Shown: positions 54,180-63,788 of the stretch, piece by piece
How positions within the stretch are numbered: position 1 is the first letter of the stretch
How the letters are laid out: each line of letters opens with the position of its first letter
DNA from: Haloechinothrix alba
GTDB taxonomy: Bacteria; Actinomycetota; Actinomycetes; Mycobacteriales; Pseudonocardiaceae
Reading direction: 5' to 3'
Assembly: GCF_900188115.1 (NCBI RefSeq)
Contig: NZ_FZNW01000014.1
Span: forward strand, 94,211 to 158,210
DNA length: 64,000 nucleotides
Translations under genes and position numbers: made by a program
The notes under the pieces: model-generated
What the model was told of the DNA's origin: nothing
What the model saw: the letters and a program-made list of their open reading frames with translations, nothing else
Database searches by the model: none

Positions 54180-54827
54180 GTGTCCGAAGAGTTCGATCAG
54201 GCGTTCTGGGAAGAACGCTACCGCGGCCGGACGGTCGCCTGCGGAAGGCAGCCCAATCCGCAGCTCGTGGCGGAAGCCGCTGATCTCGCACCCGGATCGG
54301 CACTCGACGCAGGCTGCGGCGAGGGAGCCGACGCCGTGTGGCTCGCTTCGCGCGGCTGGCAGGTGACCGCAGTGGACATCGCCGCAACCGCGTTGCGCCA
54401 CGCGCAGGAGCACGCCGAGACCGCCGGCTCCGAGATCGCGAGCAGGATCGACTGGCTGCAGGCCGATCTGACCAGCTGGAAGCCTGCCGAGGACGAGTTC
54501 GACCTCGTCTCCACCCACTACGTGCACGCGGCGGCATCGCGCGGGGCGCTGTTCGACCGGTTGGCGGCCTCGGTCGTGCCGGGCGGAACGCTGCTCATCG
54601 TCGGCCACCACCCATCGGACCCGGCCACCGCATCGCATGCCGCCACGCCAGACGTGCACTTCACCGCCGAGGAGATCGCGGCCGACCTCGAACCCGGCCG
54701 GTGGGACATCGTCGTCGCCGAGACCAGGACCCGGTCAGCCACCGGGCACGACGGCTACGAGACGACCGTTCGCGACGCTGTGCTCCGGGCGCGCAAGCGC
54801 CACCCGGATCAGCGGCCTTCGGGCTGA
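54180..54827 (+). CDS. Class I SAM-dependent methyltransferase
   Basis: This 215-residue methyltransferase carries the SAM motif ALDAGCGEGADAVWLASRGW near residue 42, the acidic VTAVDIAATAL and WLQADLTSW. It resembles the TehB/thiopurine-type small-molecule methyltransferases often annotated as methyltransferase domain 25 proteins. The substrate is unknown. The GTG at 54180 follows GGAAGGA. The 235 bases upstream, after the merR gene, hold no gene I can support. Confidence 0.85.
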   Translation: MSEEFDQAFWEERYRGRTVACGRQPNPQLVAEAADLAPGSALDAGCGEGADAVWLASRGWQVTAVDIAATALRHAQEHAETAGSEIASRIDWLQADLTSWKPAEDEFDLVSTHYVHAAASRGALFDRLAASVVPGGTLLIVGHHPSDPATASHAATPDVHFTAEEIAADLEPGRWDIVVAETRTRSATGHDGYETTVRDAVLRARKRHPDQRPSG

Positions 54828-54881
54828 GCACCCGCGGATCACCGGAGCGTGTCCGGAGCCCGGCGCGCAGCCGTGCAACGA

Positions 54882-54921
54882 GAAAGCGCCGGGCGTACCC
54901 GTACGGGTTCCCGGCGCTTTC
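54882..54921. terminator. Bidirectional terminator between methyltransferase and tRNA-Ser
   Basis: A perfect 12-bp stem GAAAGCGCCGGG/CCCGGCGCTTTC (54882-54893 with 54910-54921) lies between the plus-strand methyltransferase and the minus-strand tRNA gene. Confidence 0.8.
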
Positions 54922-54931
54922 CCTGGTGAGC

Positions 54932-55019
54932 TGGCGGAGGATACGGGATTCGAACCCGTGAAGGTGTTACCCTTACACGATTTCCAATCGTGCGCCTTAG
55001 GCCGCTCGGCCAATCCTCC
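54932..55019 (-). tRNA. tRNA-Ser (anticodon GGA)
   Basis: A serine tRNA on the minus strand. The acceptor stem GGAGGAT pairs with ATCCTCC, the discriminator is G and CCA is encoded. The anticodon loop TTGGAAA on a CACGA/TCGTG stem gives GGA. A long variable arm and a GGTTCGAATCC T-arm are present. Confidence 0.95.
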
Positions 55020-55476
55020 GCCGAACAGCATACCCGACGTGCCTCGTGCCGCTCCTACGGGGCGGGAGACGCATGCGCGTGATCGCTGGTCGCCACGCCT
55101 TCGCCGGCGGTCACGGGTTGGCGTGCCGCGACCGTGAGAAATGCCCGGGCGGCGTGCCCGAGGGTGCCGGCGGGTGGACGACCCCGAAGGGCCGTGACAG
55201 CCGCGGGGCGAACGACCGGACGTCGGCGCGTGCACCGAACGTGCGGGACGTGCTCTCCCGGAAACACGGCAGACTGCCCAGAAATCGAGCTCGACATGGC
55301 GTGCGGTGATCGTGTTGTCCCTGGTCGGTTCGCCCGGACGTAGTTGGTGGACTGCGCGGTGCCGGTGCCCGACCGGTCGTCGCAGGGGCCTTCCAGTGTT
55401 GGTGCGGGATGAAACGTCGTAACGTCCATCGGATCCCGCTGTGCCCCTGCCGGTCCAAGACCGGGTCGGTATGGCG
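55020..55476. other. Intergenic region without a supported gene
   Basis: These 457 bases lie between the tRNA gene and the end of the ABC transporter operon. Several short frames are open on both strands, but none has an RBS, family match or coherent composition. The right part must contain the transporter operon's end; no clear terminator hairpin is visible. Confidence 0.4.
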
Positions 55477-56295
55477 TTATGCCCGATCGGCATACCCGGC
55501 GGTCGCGTGCGGTGTCCCGGTCGCGCGCCGTCGCGGCGGCAGGAACTTGATATGCGGCCGGGCGCTGTCCGGCTCGTGTGCGACTGCGCAGTCGACGTCG
55601 TAGACCCGCCGGACGAGGTCCTCGGTCAGCACGTCCCCGGGCGAGCCGTCCGCGACGACTTCCCCACCGGACAGCACGAGCACGGCGTCACAGAACATCG
55701 CCGCCAGGTTGAGATCGTGCAGTGCCACGACGCTGGTCAGGGGCAGGCGGCTCACCAGGTCGAGCAGCTCGAGCTGGTGAGCGACGTCCAGATGGTTGGT
55801 CGGCTCGTCGAGAAGTAGCTCGGACGGTTCCTGGGCGAGCGCCCGCGCGATCTGGGTGCGTTGCCGCTCACCACCGGAAAGGCTGTGCCAGCGGCGGTGT
55901 CGCAGGTCGACCAACCCTGCGCACCGGAGCGCGTGGTCGATCGCGGGCCCGTCACCGTCCCGGGAGCCGCCCCAGGCGCTGCGGTGTGGGGTCCGTCCGA
56001 GCGCGACGACGTCTGTGACGGTCAGGTCCACCTCGGTGGAGACCTCCTGCTCGACGAATGCCACCCGCCTGGCGAGGTCACGCCTGCTGAGCCCGGTGAT
56101 GTTCCGCCCGTCGAGCAGTACCGCGCCCTCGGACGGCGCGCGCAGTCCCGCGATCAGGCGCAGCAGCGACGACTTGCCGGAGCCGTTCGGCCCGATGAGC
56201 CCGAGCATGCCGCCGACGGGCACCTCCAGGCTCACCCGGTTCACGATCCGCGAGCCGCCCGCCCACCAGGACGCGCCGCGCACCTGGATGCTCAT
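55477..56295 (-). CDS. Iron-siderophore/cobalamin-type ABC transporter ATP-binding protein
   Basis: This 272-residue ABC ATPase is of the FecE/BtuD type. Walker A is GPNGSGKSS near residue 40, the signature is SLSGGERQRTQIARAL, Walker B is LLLDEPTNHLDVAHQ and the switch His is in VVALHDLNLAA. The last 20 residues are Arg/Pro-rich. The ATG overlaps the permease stop (ATGA). With the permease and binding protein it forms a complete importer under a cobalamin riboswitch. The ATPase also resembles those of the cassette proposed for F420-0 uptake, so the ligand is not certain; the riboswitch favours a corrinoid. Confidence 0.88.
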   Translation of the reverse strand: MSIQVRGASWWAGGSRIVNRVSLEVPVGGMLGLIGPNGSGKSSLLRLIAGLRAPSEGAVLLDGRNITGLSRRDLARRVAFVEQEVSTEVDLTVTDVVALGRTPHRSAWGGSRDGDGPAIDHALRCAGLVDLRHRRWHSLSGGERQRTQIARALAQEPSELLLDEPTNHLDVAHQLELLDLVSRLPLTSVVALHDLNLAAMFCDAVLVLSGGEVVADGSPGDVLTEDLVRRVYDVDCAVAHEPDSARPHIKFLPPRRRATGTPHATAGYADRA

Positions 56296-57326
56296 GAAGC
56301 CACCTTCCGTCGCGCGAGGATCGCGATGAACACCGGGACACCGACCAGCGCGGTGCCCACCCCGACCGGGATCTCCTCCGGTTCTGCCACCGTCCGCGCG
56401 AGCGTGTCCACCCATACCAGCAGCACGGCGCCGAGCACGGCGGTCACCGGCAGGGAGGCCCTGTGCCCCGGACCCACGAGCATCCGGGCGGCGTGTGGCA
56501 GGACCAGTCCGACGAACCCGATCACGCCGGACACGGCCACCAGCGTGGCCGTGAGTAGCGCTGTGACGGTGAGCAGCAGCCAGCGCAGGGCGCGAACGTG
56601 CACGCCGAGCGAGGCCGCGGAGTCCTGCCCGAACGCGAACGCGTCGAGCGAGCCGGCTCGCGAGAGGCAGACGACCAGCCCCACCAGGGACACCAGTCCG
56701 GTGATCACCACGTCGCCCCAGCGCGCGCCGGAGAGCGAGCCGAGCAGCCAGTACAGCACGCTCCGCGTCTGTTCCGCGTCGGCCGAGGTGATCACGATGA
56801 ACGAGGTGAGGGCGGAGAACAGCTGGGTACCCGCGACCCCCGCCAGGATCACCCGGCTCGTGCCACCGCCTGCGACCGTGGCCAGCACCATCACGAGCGC
56901 GAACGCGATGATCGCGCCGAGGAACGCACCGGCCGCCAGGCTGATCGTTCCCGCGCCCAGCCCGAGCACGATCACCAGCACAGCCCCTGTGGAGGCCCCG
57001 CCGGAGATGCCGAGCAGGAACGGGTCGGCCAGCGGGTTGCGCAGCAGCGACTGCAGTACCGCGCCGCAGACGCCGAGCCCCGCCCCGCAGATGGCGGCCA
57101 GCAGGATGCGGGGCAACCGCAGGTCCATGACGATTCCCGTGCCGATCCGCGAGACGTCGGCGCTGCCGATCCCGAACTGCTCGCCAAGGATCGCGGCGAC
57201 GTCGGCAACGGTGAGCCCTGCCGGGCCGATCGTGGCGACCACCATCATCGACAGCACGAGAGCGGGGATCCCGACAGCCACGATCCCGGCCGCCCGGCGG
57301 GTGTGTACGGCGGTGCCGTCTCGCAT
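56292..57326 (-). CDS. FecCD/BtuC-family ABC transporter permease
   Basis: This 344-residue permease has about ten helices of the FecCD family. Signatures are DLRLPRILLAAICGAGLGVCGAVLQSLLRNPLADPFLLGISGGASTGAV and GFVGLVLPHAARMLVGPGHR, the loop that docks the ATPase. It overlaps the ATPase gene downstream and starts 15 bases after the binding-protein gene, so all three are co-transcribed. It imports the ligand delivered by the lipoprotein, most likely a corrinoid. Confidence 0.9.
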   Translation of the reverse strand: MRDGTAVHTRRAAGIVAVGIPALVLSMMVVATIGPAGLTVADVAAILGEQFGIGSADVSRIGTGIVMDLRLPRILLAAICGAGLGVCGAVLQSLLRNPLADPFLLGISGGASTGAVLVIVLGLGAGTISLAAGAFLGAIIAFALVMVLATVAGGGTSRVILAGVAGTQLFSALTSFIVITSADAEQTRSVLYWLLGSLSGARWGDVVITGLVSLVGLVVCLSRAGSLDAFAFGQDSAASLGVHVRALRWLLLTVTALLTATLVAVSGVIGFVGLVLPHAARMLVGPGHRASLPVTAVLGAVLLVWVDTLARTVAEPEEIPVGVGTALVGVPVFIAILARRKVAS

Positions 57327-57341
57327 GGCCGGCTACCCGGC

Positions 57342-58400
57342 TCAGCCGTGCAGCTCGACGAGGGTGTCCGCCAGCGACTCGATCCCGTCGACGGTACGGA
57401 TCGTGATGTTCAGCTCGGAGCCCGTCATCGGCATCCACCGCTGGTCGTCCACGACCGACAGCTCGGAAACGGCGGGGTCGTTCTCCAGGAAGCCGGTTTT
57501 CGACTCTACGCTCTGCCCCTCCCCGTCGCGGGTGAGGTCGCCGAGTACGAGCAGGTCCGGGTCCCGGTCGAGCACGTCCTCCCAGTTCACCTGCGGCCAC
57601 ATCGAGTCGACATCGCTGTAGGAGTTGTCGACGCCGAGCTCCCTGGTCATCGCGGCGGGCGCACCGGTGGCGCCCGCCATGTACGGGGCGTCGGTCTGGG
57701 CGAACCAGAACATCACCGACGTCGACTCGGGCACGTCGGCGCGCCGTACACGGTCCACGGCCTCGCCGACCCGCTCGCGTAGTTCGTCGATGAGGTCCTC
57801 GCCGCGCTCGGGAACGCCGAAGATCTCGGCGACGTCGGCGATCTCGCCGTAGAGGTCCTCGAGCTCGACGGGCTCGTCCAGCTCGGCGGCCTCCGGCTCG
57901 CAGCTCGACGGGGACAGGTAGGTGGGGACGCCGAGCTCTTCGAACCGCTCGCGCGGGGCGACGCGCCCGTCGGTGAACATCGCGTGGTAGGCGCCGATCA
58001 CGAAGTCGGGTTCGGTGTCGAGGACGCTCTCGAATGACGGGGTGTCGTCGGCCAGCCGGGGGACCTGGTCGTTGGCCTCGGCCAGGTCCTCGCGTATCGG
58101 GTCGGTCCACGTGGCCGTGCCGACCATGCGATCCTCCAGGCCGAGGGCGAGCATGAGCTCGGTGGTCCCCTGGTTGAGGCTGACGGCGCGCTCGGGTGGC
58201 TCCTCCACGGTGACCTGCTGGTCGCAGTTGCTCAGCGTGACCGGGTCGGCGTCGTTACCCGGGTCGGTGATGCCGTCCGATGTGGCCTGGCCTGCACAGC
58301 CTGCCAGGGTCAGCGCCGCGACGAGCAGGGCGGCGAGCGGGGTCGCCGCACGGTGGGTGCCAGGCACGCGCATGCCGGCGCGGGTCGGAATGGGTGACAT
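57342..58400 (-). CDS. ABC transporter substrate-binding lipoprotein (BtuF/FepB-like)
   Basis: This 352-residue lipoprotein has lipobox LAGC with Cys at residue 35. The periplasmic-binding fold of the helical-backbone class III type follows: PERAVSLNQGTTELMLALGLEDRMVGTATW, EPDFVIGAYHAMF, GVPTYLSPSSCE. The first gene of the importer operon, it lies directly behind the cobalamin riboswitch, so corrinoid binding is the best guess; F420-0 or a siderophore are alternatives. ATG at 58400 is used, with GAGCGAGG upstream; the Met ten codons in would give a shorter signal. Confidence 0.86.
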   Translation of the reverse strand: MSPIPTRAGMRVPGTHRAATPLAALLVAALTLAGCAGQATSDGITDPGNDADPVTLSNCDQQVTVEEPPERAVSLNQGTTELMLALGLEDRMVGTATWTDPIREDLAEANDQVPRLADDTPSFESVLDTEPDFVIGAYHAMFTDGRVAPRERFEELGVPTYLSPSSCEPEAAELDEPVELEDLYGEIADVAEIFGVPERGEDLIDELRERVGEAVDRVRRADVPESTSVMFWFAQTDAPYMAGATGAPAAMTRELGVDNSYSDVDSMWPQVNWEDVLDRDPDLLVLGDLTRDGEGQSVESKTGFLENDPAVSELSVVDDQRWMPMTGSELNITIRTVDGIESLADTLVELHG

Positions 58401-58473
58401 GGTGTCCTCGCTCAGGGCCCGTACGCGGGGCCCGGTCGGTAGCGGTCCGGGACGTGGGCATGTTCCGCCCCGG

Positions 58474-58646
58474 GAGCCAGCAGGTCTTCGGGCTCGGGCT
58501 CATCCGGGCGAGGAACCTTCCCGGGCGCGTGGTGCCCAGTGGTGCGGGTCGGACGTGCCGACCTCCTCGCCCGTTACCCCTACCGCTGCGCGTCAGCTCC
58601 GGCCTTCGACCGGATTCCCTGCCCCGGTAGCGGGGGCGACTGGCTC
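58474..58646 (-). promoter_or_regulatory. Cobalamin riboswitch
   Basis: Read on the minus strand, 58646 to 58474 carries the cobalamin aptamer landmarks in order. There is a closing helix GAGCCAG (58640-58646) with CTGGCTC (58474-58480), then GGGAATCCGGTCGAAGGCC, then GCTGACGCGCAGCGGT. The 3' core reads GATGAGCCCGAGCCCGAAG followed by ACCTGCTGGC. A GGGCCC hairpin (58415-58433) sits between aptamer and start codon, close to the RBS, and may be the expression platform. It should repress the transporter operon when B12 is plentiful. Confidence 0.85.
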
Positions 58647-58832
58647 GTAGAGGGATCCTAGTGGCCCGCCGGTTCTCGCGAGTACCCGCTGTGCCCGATG
58701 CCACGTGCCGCGGGCGGCGGTGCGGTGCTGGCCATGCCGGCGTCGCGGTGGGGTACTACGCTGCGCGAGTCCGTGCGGCATCGGGTGTCACGGGGCGCCC
58801 GGCTCATGAGCCGAACCCAGGGCGGGAGTGGT

Positions 58833-59513
58833 GTGGCCGAGGAACACGCATTCGCGATCGACGAGGTCGTGCTCCGGAGGGGTGATACGACCGTGCTCGA
58901 CCGGGTCTCGCTCCGCGTGCCCGTTGGCCGCTGCACGGCGCTGGTGGGGAGGAGCGGCTCGGGTAAGTCCACACTGCTGCGTGTGCTGACCCGGCTGGCG
59001 GAGCCGGACAGCGGTGCCGTGTACTACCGCGGTGTGCCGGTGGCCGAGTGGGACGTCCTGGAGCTGCGCAGGCGGGTGCAGCTGGTGGCGCAGAACCCGG
59101 TGCTGCTTGCAGGCACGGCCGCCGAGGAGGTGGCCGTCGGGGCCGGTGCGCTCGGCGAGGAGCGGATCGCGGAGTTGCTGGGGCGGGTCGGTCTGGACGC
59201 CGGCCTGGCCGGTCGGGAGACGGCAGCCCTGTCCGGCGGGGAGGCGCAGCGCCTGGCGCTGGCGAGGTCGCTCGCGCTGGAGCCCGATGTGCTGTTGCTC
59301 GACGAACCCACGGCGGCGCTGGACTCCGAGAGCGCGACGGCGATCGAGAACGCCGTGCGATCGCTCGTGCGCAACAACGTCACCGTCCTGCTCGTCAGCC
59401 ACGCCACCGAGCAGGTGCGCAGGATCGCCGACCACGCGGCGGTGCTCGTGGCAGGCAGGGTCGCCGACAGCGGCCCACCGGGCGAGCTGACGTACCTGGA
59501 GGAGACAGCGTGA
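58833..59513 (+). CDS. FetA-like ABC transporter ATP-binding protein
   Basis: This 226-residue ABC ATPase is of the YbbL/FetA type. Walker A is GRSGSGKSTLLR, with the Q-loop VQLVAQNPVLLAGT, signature LSGGEAQRLALARSL, Walker B VLLLDEPTAALDSES and switch His VLLVSHATEQ. I chose the GTG at 58833 behind GGGAG, giving the normal length; an ATG at 58806 or further upstream is possible. It overlaps the FetB-like permease gene (GTGA). In E. coli the FetAB pair promotes iron export and peroxide resistance. It is divergent from the cobalamin-controlled importer. Confidence 0.82.
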   Translation: MAEEHAFAIDEVVLRRGDTTVLDRVSLRVPVGRCTALVGRSGSGKSTLLRVLTRLAEPDSGAVYYRGVPVAEWDVLELRRRVQLVAQNPVLLAGTAAEEVAVGAGALGEERIAELLGRVGLDAGLAGRETAALSGGEAQRLALARSLALEPDVLLLDEPTAALDSESATAIENAVRSLVRNNVTVLLVSHATEQVRRIADHAAVLVAGRVADSGPPGELTYLEETA

Positions 59514-60271
59514 ACGGGACGGAGCTGGGTTGGCTCGAGGTGGGCACATCGGTGCTGCTGGTCGCCGTCGCGGTGCTCGTGGCAGCCCACCAGCGACTCG
59601 GCCTGAGCAAGGACGTTCTCCTCGCCGCAGTACGCGCCTTCGTGCAGCTCGTCGCGGTGGGCATGGTCCTCGTCGTGATCTTCGAGCACGGCGGTGCGCT
59701 CGGTGCGCTCGGCTGGGTCGTGCTCATGGTGGTCATCGCCGGGCAGGTCGCCGGGCGTCGCGGCAAGGGTGTGCCGCGCGCGAAGATCATCGCCACGGTG
59801 TCGGTGGCCTCGGGCGCGGGTGTGGCGCTGGCGGTGCTGTTGCTGCTGGACGTGTTCCCCGGCAGGCCGTCGGTGATCGTGCCGATCGGCGGCATGATCG
59901 TGGCGAACTCGATGCAGGCGGTCGGGCTCGTGCTGCTGCGGCTGGCCGAGCACGTCGACGACTCCCGCGCGGAGATCGAGGCGCGGCTGTCGTTGGGGAT
60001 GGACTCGGCAGAGGCGTTCGGCCCCCATCGCCGCTCGGCGGCCCGGGCGGCGTTGCTGCCTGCGATCGACGCGACGAAGGTGGTGGGGCTGATCAGTCTG
60101 CCGGGGGCGATGACCGGCTTGATCCTGGCCGGGGTGGACCCGCTGACCGCGATCCGCTACCAGATCGTGGTCATGTACATGATCCTCGGCGCGGCCGCGC
60201 TGGCCGCTGCGGTAGCCGTGCATCTCGGGCAACGACGCCTGTTCGACCAGGCCCAGCGGCTGCGCGTGTAG
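59510..60271 (+). CDS. FetB-like ABC transporter permease (UPF0014)
   Basis: This 253-residue membrane protein belongs to the YbbM/FetB (UPF0014) family, with about seven helices. Family motifs are AAVRAFVQLVAVGMVLV, VPIGGMIVANSMQAVGLVL, RLSLGMDSAEAFGPHRRSAARAALLPAIDATKVVGLISLPGAMTG and IRYQIVVMYMILGAAA. The GTG start overlaps the ATPase stop. The pair may export iron or another metal; relatives in other organisms are linked to different substrates, so I give no gene symbol. The lpd gene follows after 63 bases. Confidence 0.86.
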   Translation: MNGTELGWLEVGTSVLLVAVAVLVAAHQRLGLSKDVLLAAVRAFVQLVAVGMVLVVIFEHGGALGALGWVVLMVVIAGQVAGRRGKGVPRAKIIATVSVASGAGVALAVLLLLDVFPGRPSVIVPIGGMIVANSMQAVGLVLLRLAEHVDDSRAEIEARLSLGMDSAEAFGPHRRSAARAALLPAIDATKVVGLISLPGAMTGLILAGVDPLTAIRYQIVVMYMILGAAALAAAVAVHLGQRRLFDQAQRLRV

Positions 60272-60334
60272 CGAGGGTGTGCGGCGCCACTGGCCGCGTA
60301 CCCGCCGGGAGGCCGTCCCATATGCTCTGTAGCC

Positions 60335-61735
<1,401 letters not shown>

Positions 61736-61768
61736 GCAGATGGGGCGCACCGTCGATACACGGCCCTG

Positions 61769-62695
61769 TCACAGTGCGTCGATGAACCGGCCAACAGCGC
61801 GCTCGAACTGGCCGAGGCCCGGTTGCTCCACGGGCAGGTGCCCGGCGTTGGCGAGCACGACCAGTTCCTTGGGCGCGGCAATCCGTTCGAAGAACGGCCG
61901 GCTCACGTCGACGGGAGTCCACCGATCCGCGCCGGGGTGGGTCAGCAATACCGGACATGCGGTGAATTGCTCGGGTTCGACCGCCGGTTGTGAGGTCATG
62001 AAGGTACGCAGGAAGCGCAACGAGACGCTGTTCCCGCCGCCTGCGGGGTCGGACGCAACAAGATCGTTCAGCCGGGGGTCGTTGGACATGGCTGCCATGT
62101 TCACCACCCAGCGGATCGGCAGCTGCACTCGATCAGCGAAGGCAAGACGGCGCAGCATCGCAGGAGCCGCGGTGCCGAGCAACGGCGTTCGCGCGGCAAC
62201 CCGCCGGACTACCGGGTCGCGGGGATCAAGCAAACACGTGACGATCAAACCTGCCGCTCCGGCGGTCGCCGCCACGTCGTACGCCACCATGCCACCCATG
62301 CTCGCGCCGAAAAGCACAATCGGCCGTCCCGAACGCTGCCGCTCTACCTCGACCAAGTCCGCCACACACTCGGCCCACATACCGTAGTCCAACGGCTCGT
62401 CAGTACGGGTCAGCCCGTAACCCGGCAGGTCCGGAGCGACTACCTCGGCGCGCGTGCCCCCGATGAGCTTGGCGAACGGGGCCAGCATGCGTCCGTCGCC
62501 ACCGGCACCGTGCACGAGGACGGCGACGAATCGAGCGTCGGGCGCTTCGAGCCGATCCAGGTGCACGTCGAGTCCACGCCAGTGCCACCACTCCTCGGCC
62601 ACACCTGGAGCGCCCGATAGCTCGGGTGGGTAGAGCTCGAGGTATCGCCGCCAGTGACTTATGGTCTCGTACGACACAGTCGGCACGGAACCCAT
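61769..62695 (-). CDS. Alpha/beta hydrolase
   Basis: This 308-residue alpha/beta-fold hydrolase has the oxyanion region VAVLVHGAGGDGRML, the nucleophile Ser in VLFGASMGGMVAYDVAA and the catalytic His near the end in VVLANAGHLPVEQPGLG. No signal peptide or membrane segment is present. The substrate is unknown. It converges on lpd with 33 bases between. Its upstream side opens into the less GC-rich accessory DNA at the right end of the window. Confidence 0.85.
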   Translation of the reverse strand: MGSVPTVSYETISHWRRYLELYPPELSGAPGVAEEWWHWRGLDVHLDRLEAPDARFVAVLVHGAGGDGRMLAPFAKLIGGTRAEVVAPDLPGYGLTRTDEPLDYGMWAECVADLVEVERQRSGRPIVLFGASMGGMVAYDVAATAGAAGLIVTCLLDPRDPVVRRVAARTPLLGTAAPAMLRRLAFADRVQLPIRWVVNMAAMSNDPRLNDLVASDPAGGGNSVSLRFLRTFMTSQPAVEPEQFTACPVLLTHPGADRWTPVDVSRPFFERIAAPKELVVLANAGHLPVEQPGLGQFERAVGRFIDAL

Positions 62696-63078
62696 CCTCG
62701 CAGAAACGAACCCTTACCGGAACTCGGCGCCGGTACGGACAAGCCCGTCACTGTCACACGGCAACATGCCCCAACATTCCCTCGTGAACCACGGCCAACG
62801 CCTACGTCCCGGTGACAGGTGGCACGAGTACGCTCCCCACATGATCAATACGTGAGTGGTCAGGAAACCGATGACCATGCGATTCGCGAGCCATAACGTG
62901 CATCCGTGGCCGAAGTACAGCGGAATTACTCGATGGTGAGAACGATGGGCAAGTGGGAAGAACGCATTATGGACGTTATTGAAATGGCTCCCGATGGTGC
63001 CGCCTAGCTGTGAGCGGACTACGGGACTGTCGACGGCTTGAACGAGGTCGAAACGAACCTGACGTATACGAAGGGTAC
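62696..63078. other. Intergenic accessory DNA
   Basis: This stretch is less GC-rich than the housekeeping regions. It contains short frames such as 62933-63007 (25 codons, with KWEERIMDVIEM) that could be remnants. None has enough length or context to call. It separates the hydrolase from the broken RelA/SpoT operon. Confidence 0.35.
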
Positions 63079-63375
63079 CTACTGGGCCGGTACCGGTTGC
63101 ATCGTGTTGAGCAGGCCTGTCACCCTATCGGCCTTCGATGTCGCCTCGCCGAAATAACTCGGGTACCTCTCTTTGACAAGATCAAGGCTGGCGGCACCTA
63201 CTAGTAAGACATCCACGTCCGCGTCAGTGCTCGACAGCTGCGACTTGTACCTGTGTTCGGCCTCGTTGTACGCACGAGCCGCCGCGAAGTAGTCGGAGAA
63301 GGACTCAACGTCAGTCTTGCCTTTGCTCCGATGCTGTACGAGCAAGAACCATGTATCTTCGTCAAACACGGTCAC
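63079..63375 (-). CDS. Small partner protein of a broken RelA/SpoT-domain gene
   Basis: This 98-residue soluble protein (TWFLLVQHRSKGKTDVESFSDYFAAARAY, then VDVLLVGAASLDLVKERYPSYFGEA) has no motif I can assign. Its GTG start overlaps the TGA of the RelA/SpoT-domain reading frame (GTGA), so it was translated with that gene. Small alarmone-synthetase toxins of the toxSAS type have such small neighbours as antitoxins, so a neutralising role is possible. A non-toxic accessory is equally possible. Confidence 0.6.
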   Translation of the reverse strand: MTVFDEDTWFLLVQHRSKGKTDVESFSDYFAAARAYNEAEHRYKSQLSSTDADVDVLLVGAASLDLVKERYPSYFGEATSKADRVTGLLNTMQPVPAQ

Positions 63376-63788
63376 ACCTCCCTCGTCAGCCAGTCTCGCG
63401 CGGCTTGCGTAGCGCTCCGCAGAGCGGACAACTCTGTGTGCATCATGTCAATACCATCGTCGAGTCTCCGGAAGTAGTGATCAAGCTCTCGAAAGTAGTC
63501 AAGCAAGACTTGCGGGCCATCTTCGTGCTTGAGGTCGGTGCCCAGCGACTTGTCAAACTGTTCTACCAGTTCAGCCCACTCTTGCTGACGCTCCGTTCGA
63601 AGCTGTAACTCAACCTTGAACCCATCACGTCGGCACTACAAATGCAACGCGCTGTAACCGCCCTGGTGAGGGTCAACATTGTAGTCTCGTACGTTCTCTA
63701 TCGTCAGCTTGTGCGCCCGCTCGAGCCCTCGCTGCACGCTCTCGACATCTCCAAGATCCGGCAACACAGCGCGACAGCCCGCGATGTC
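63372..63788 (-). pseudogene. RelA/SpoT-domain nucleotidyltransferase, truncated by IS and with in-frame stop
   Basis: A 139-codon frame on the minus strand starts abruptly at 63788 with DIAGCRAVLPDLGDVESVQRG, the beginning of the RelA/SpoT synthetase core. It continues RDYNVDPHQGGYSALHL, then meets a TAG (63636-63638), then runs on as CRRDGFKVELQLRTERQQEWAELVEQ to a TGA at 63372. The substrate loop GYSALHL, the VELQLRT strand and WAELVE are all recognisable, so the fold is certain. The 5' part is missing exactly where the IS3-type element begins. No good start codon lies within the remaining frame. It is therefore inactive unless reading resumes by suppression. Confidence 0.85.

Noticed and set aside
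55055..55429. 124-codon minus-strand frame between tRNA-Ser and the ABC operon
   Set aside because: No RBS or family and inconsistent composition; not enough to call a gene.
62836..62858. Similarity between the lpd 3' end (ACATGATCAACATG) and 62838-62852 (ACATGATCAATACG)
   Set aside because: Only about a dozen bases match, with no flanking similarity; probably chance rather than an attachment site.
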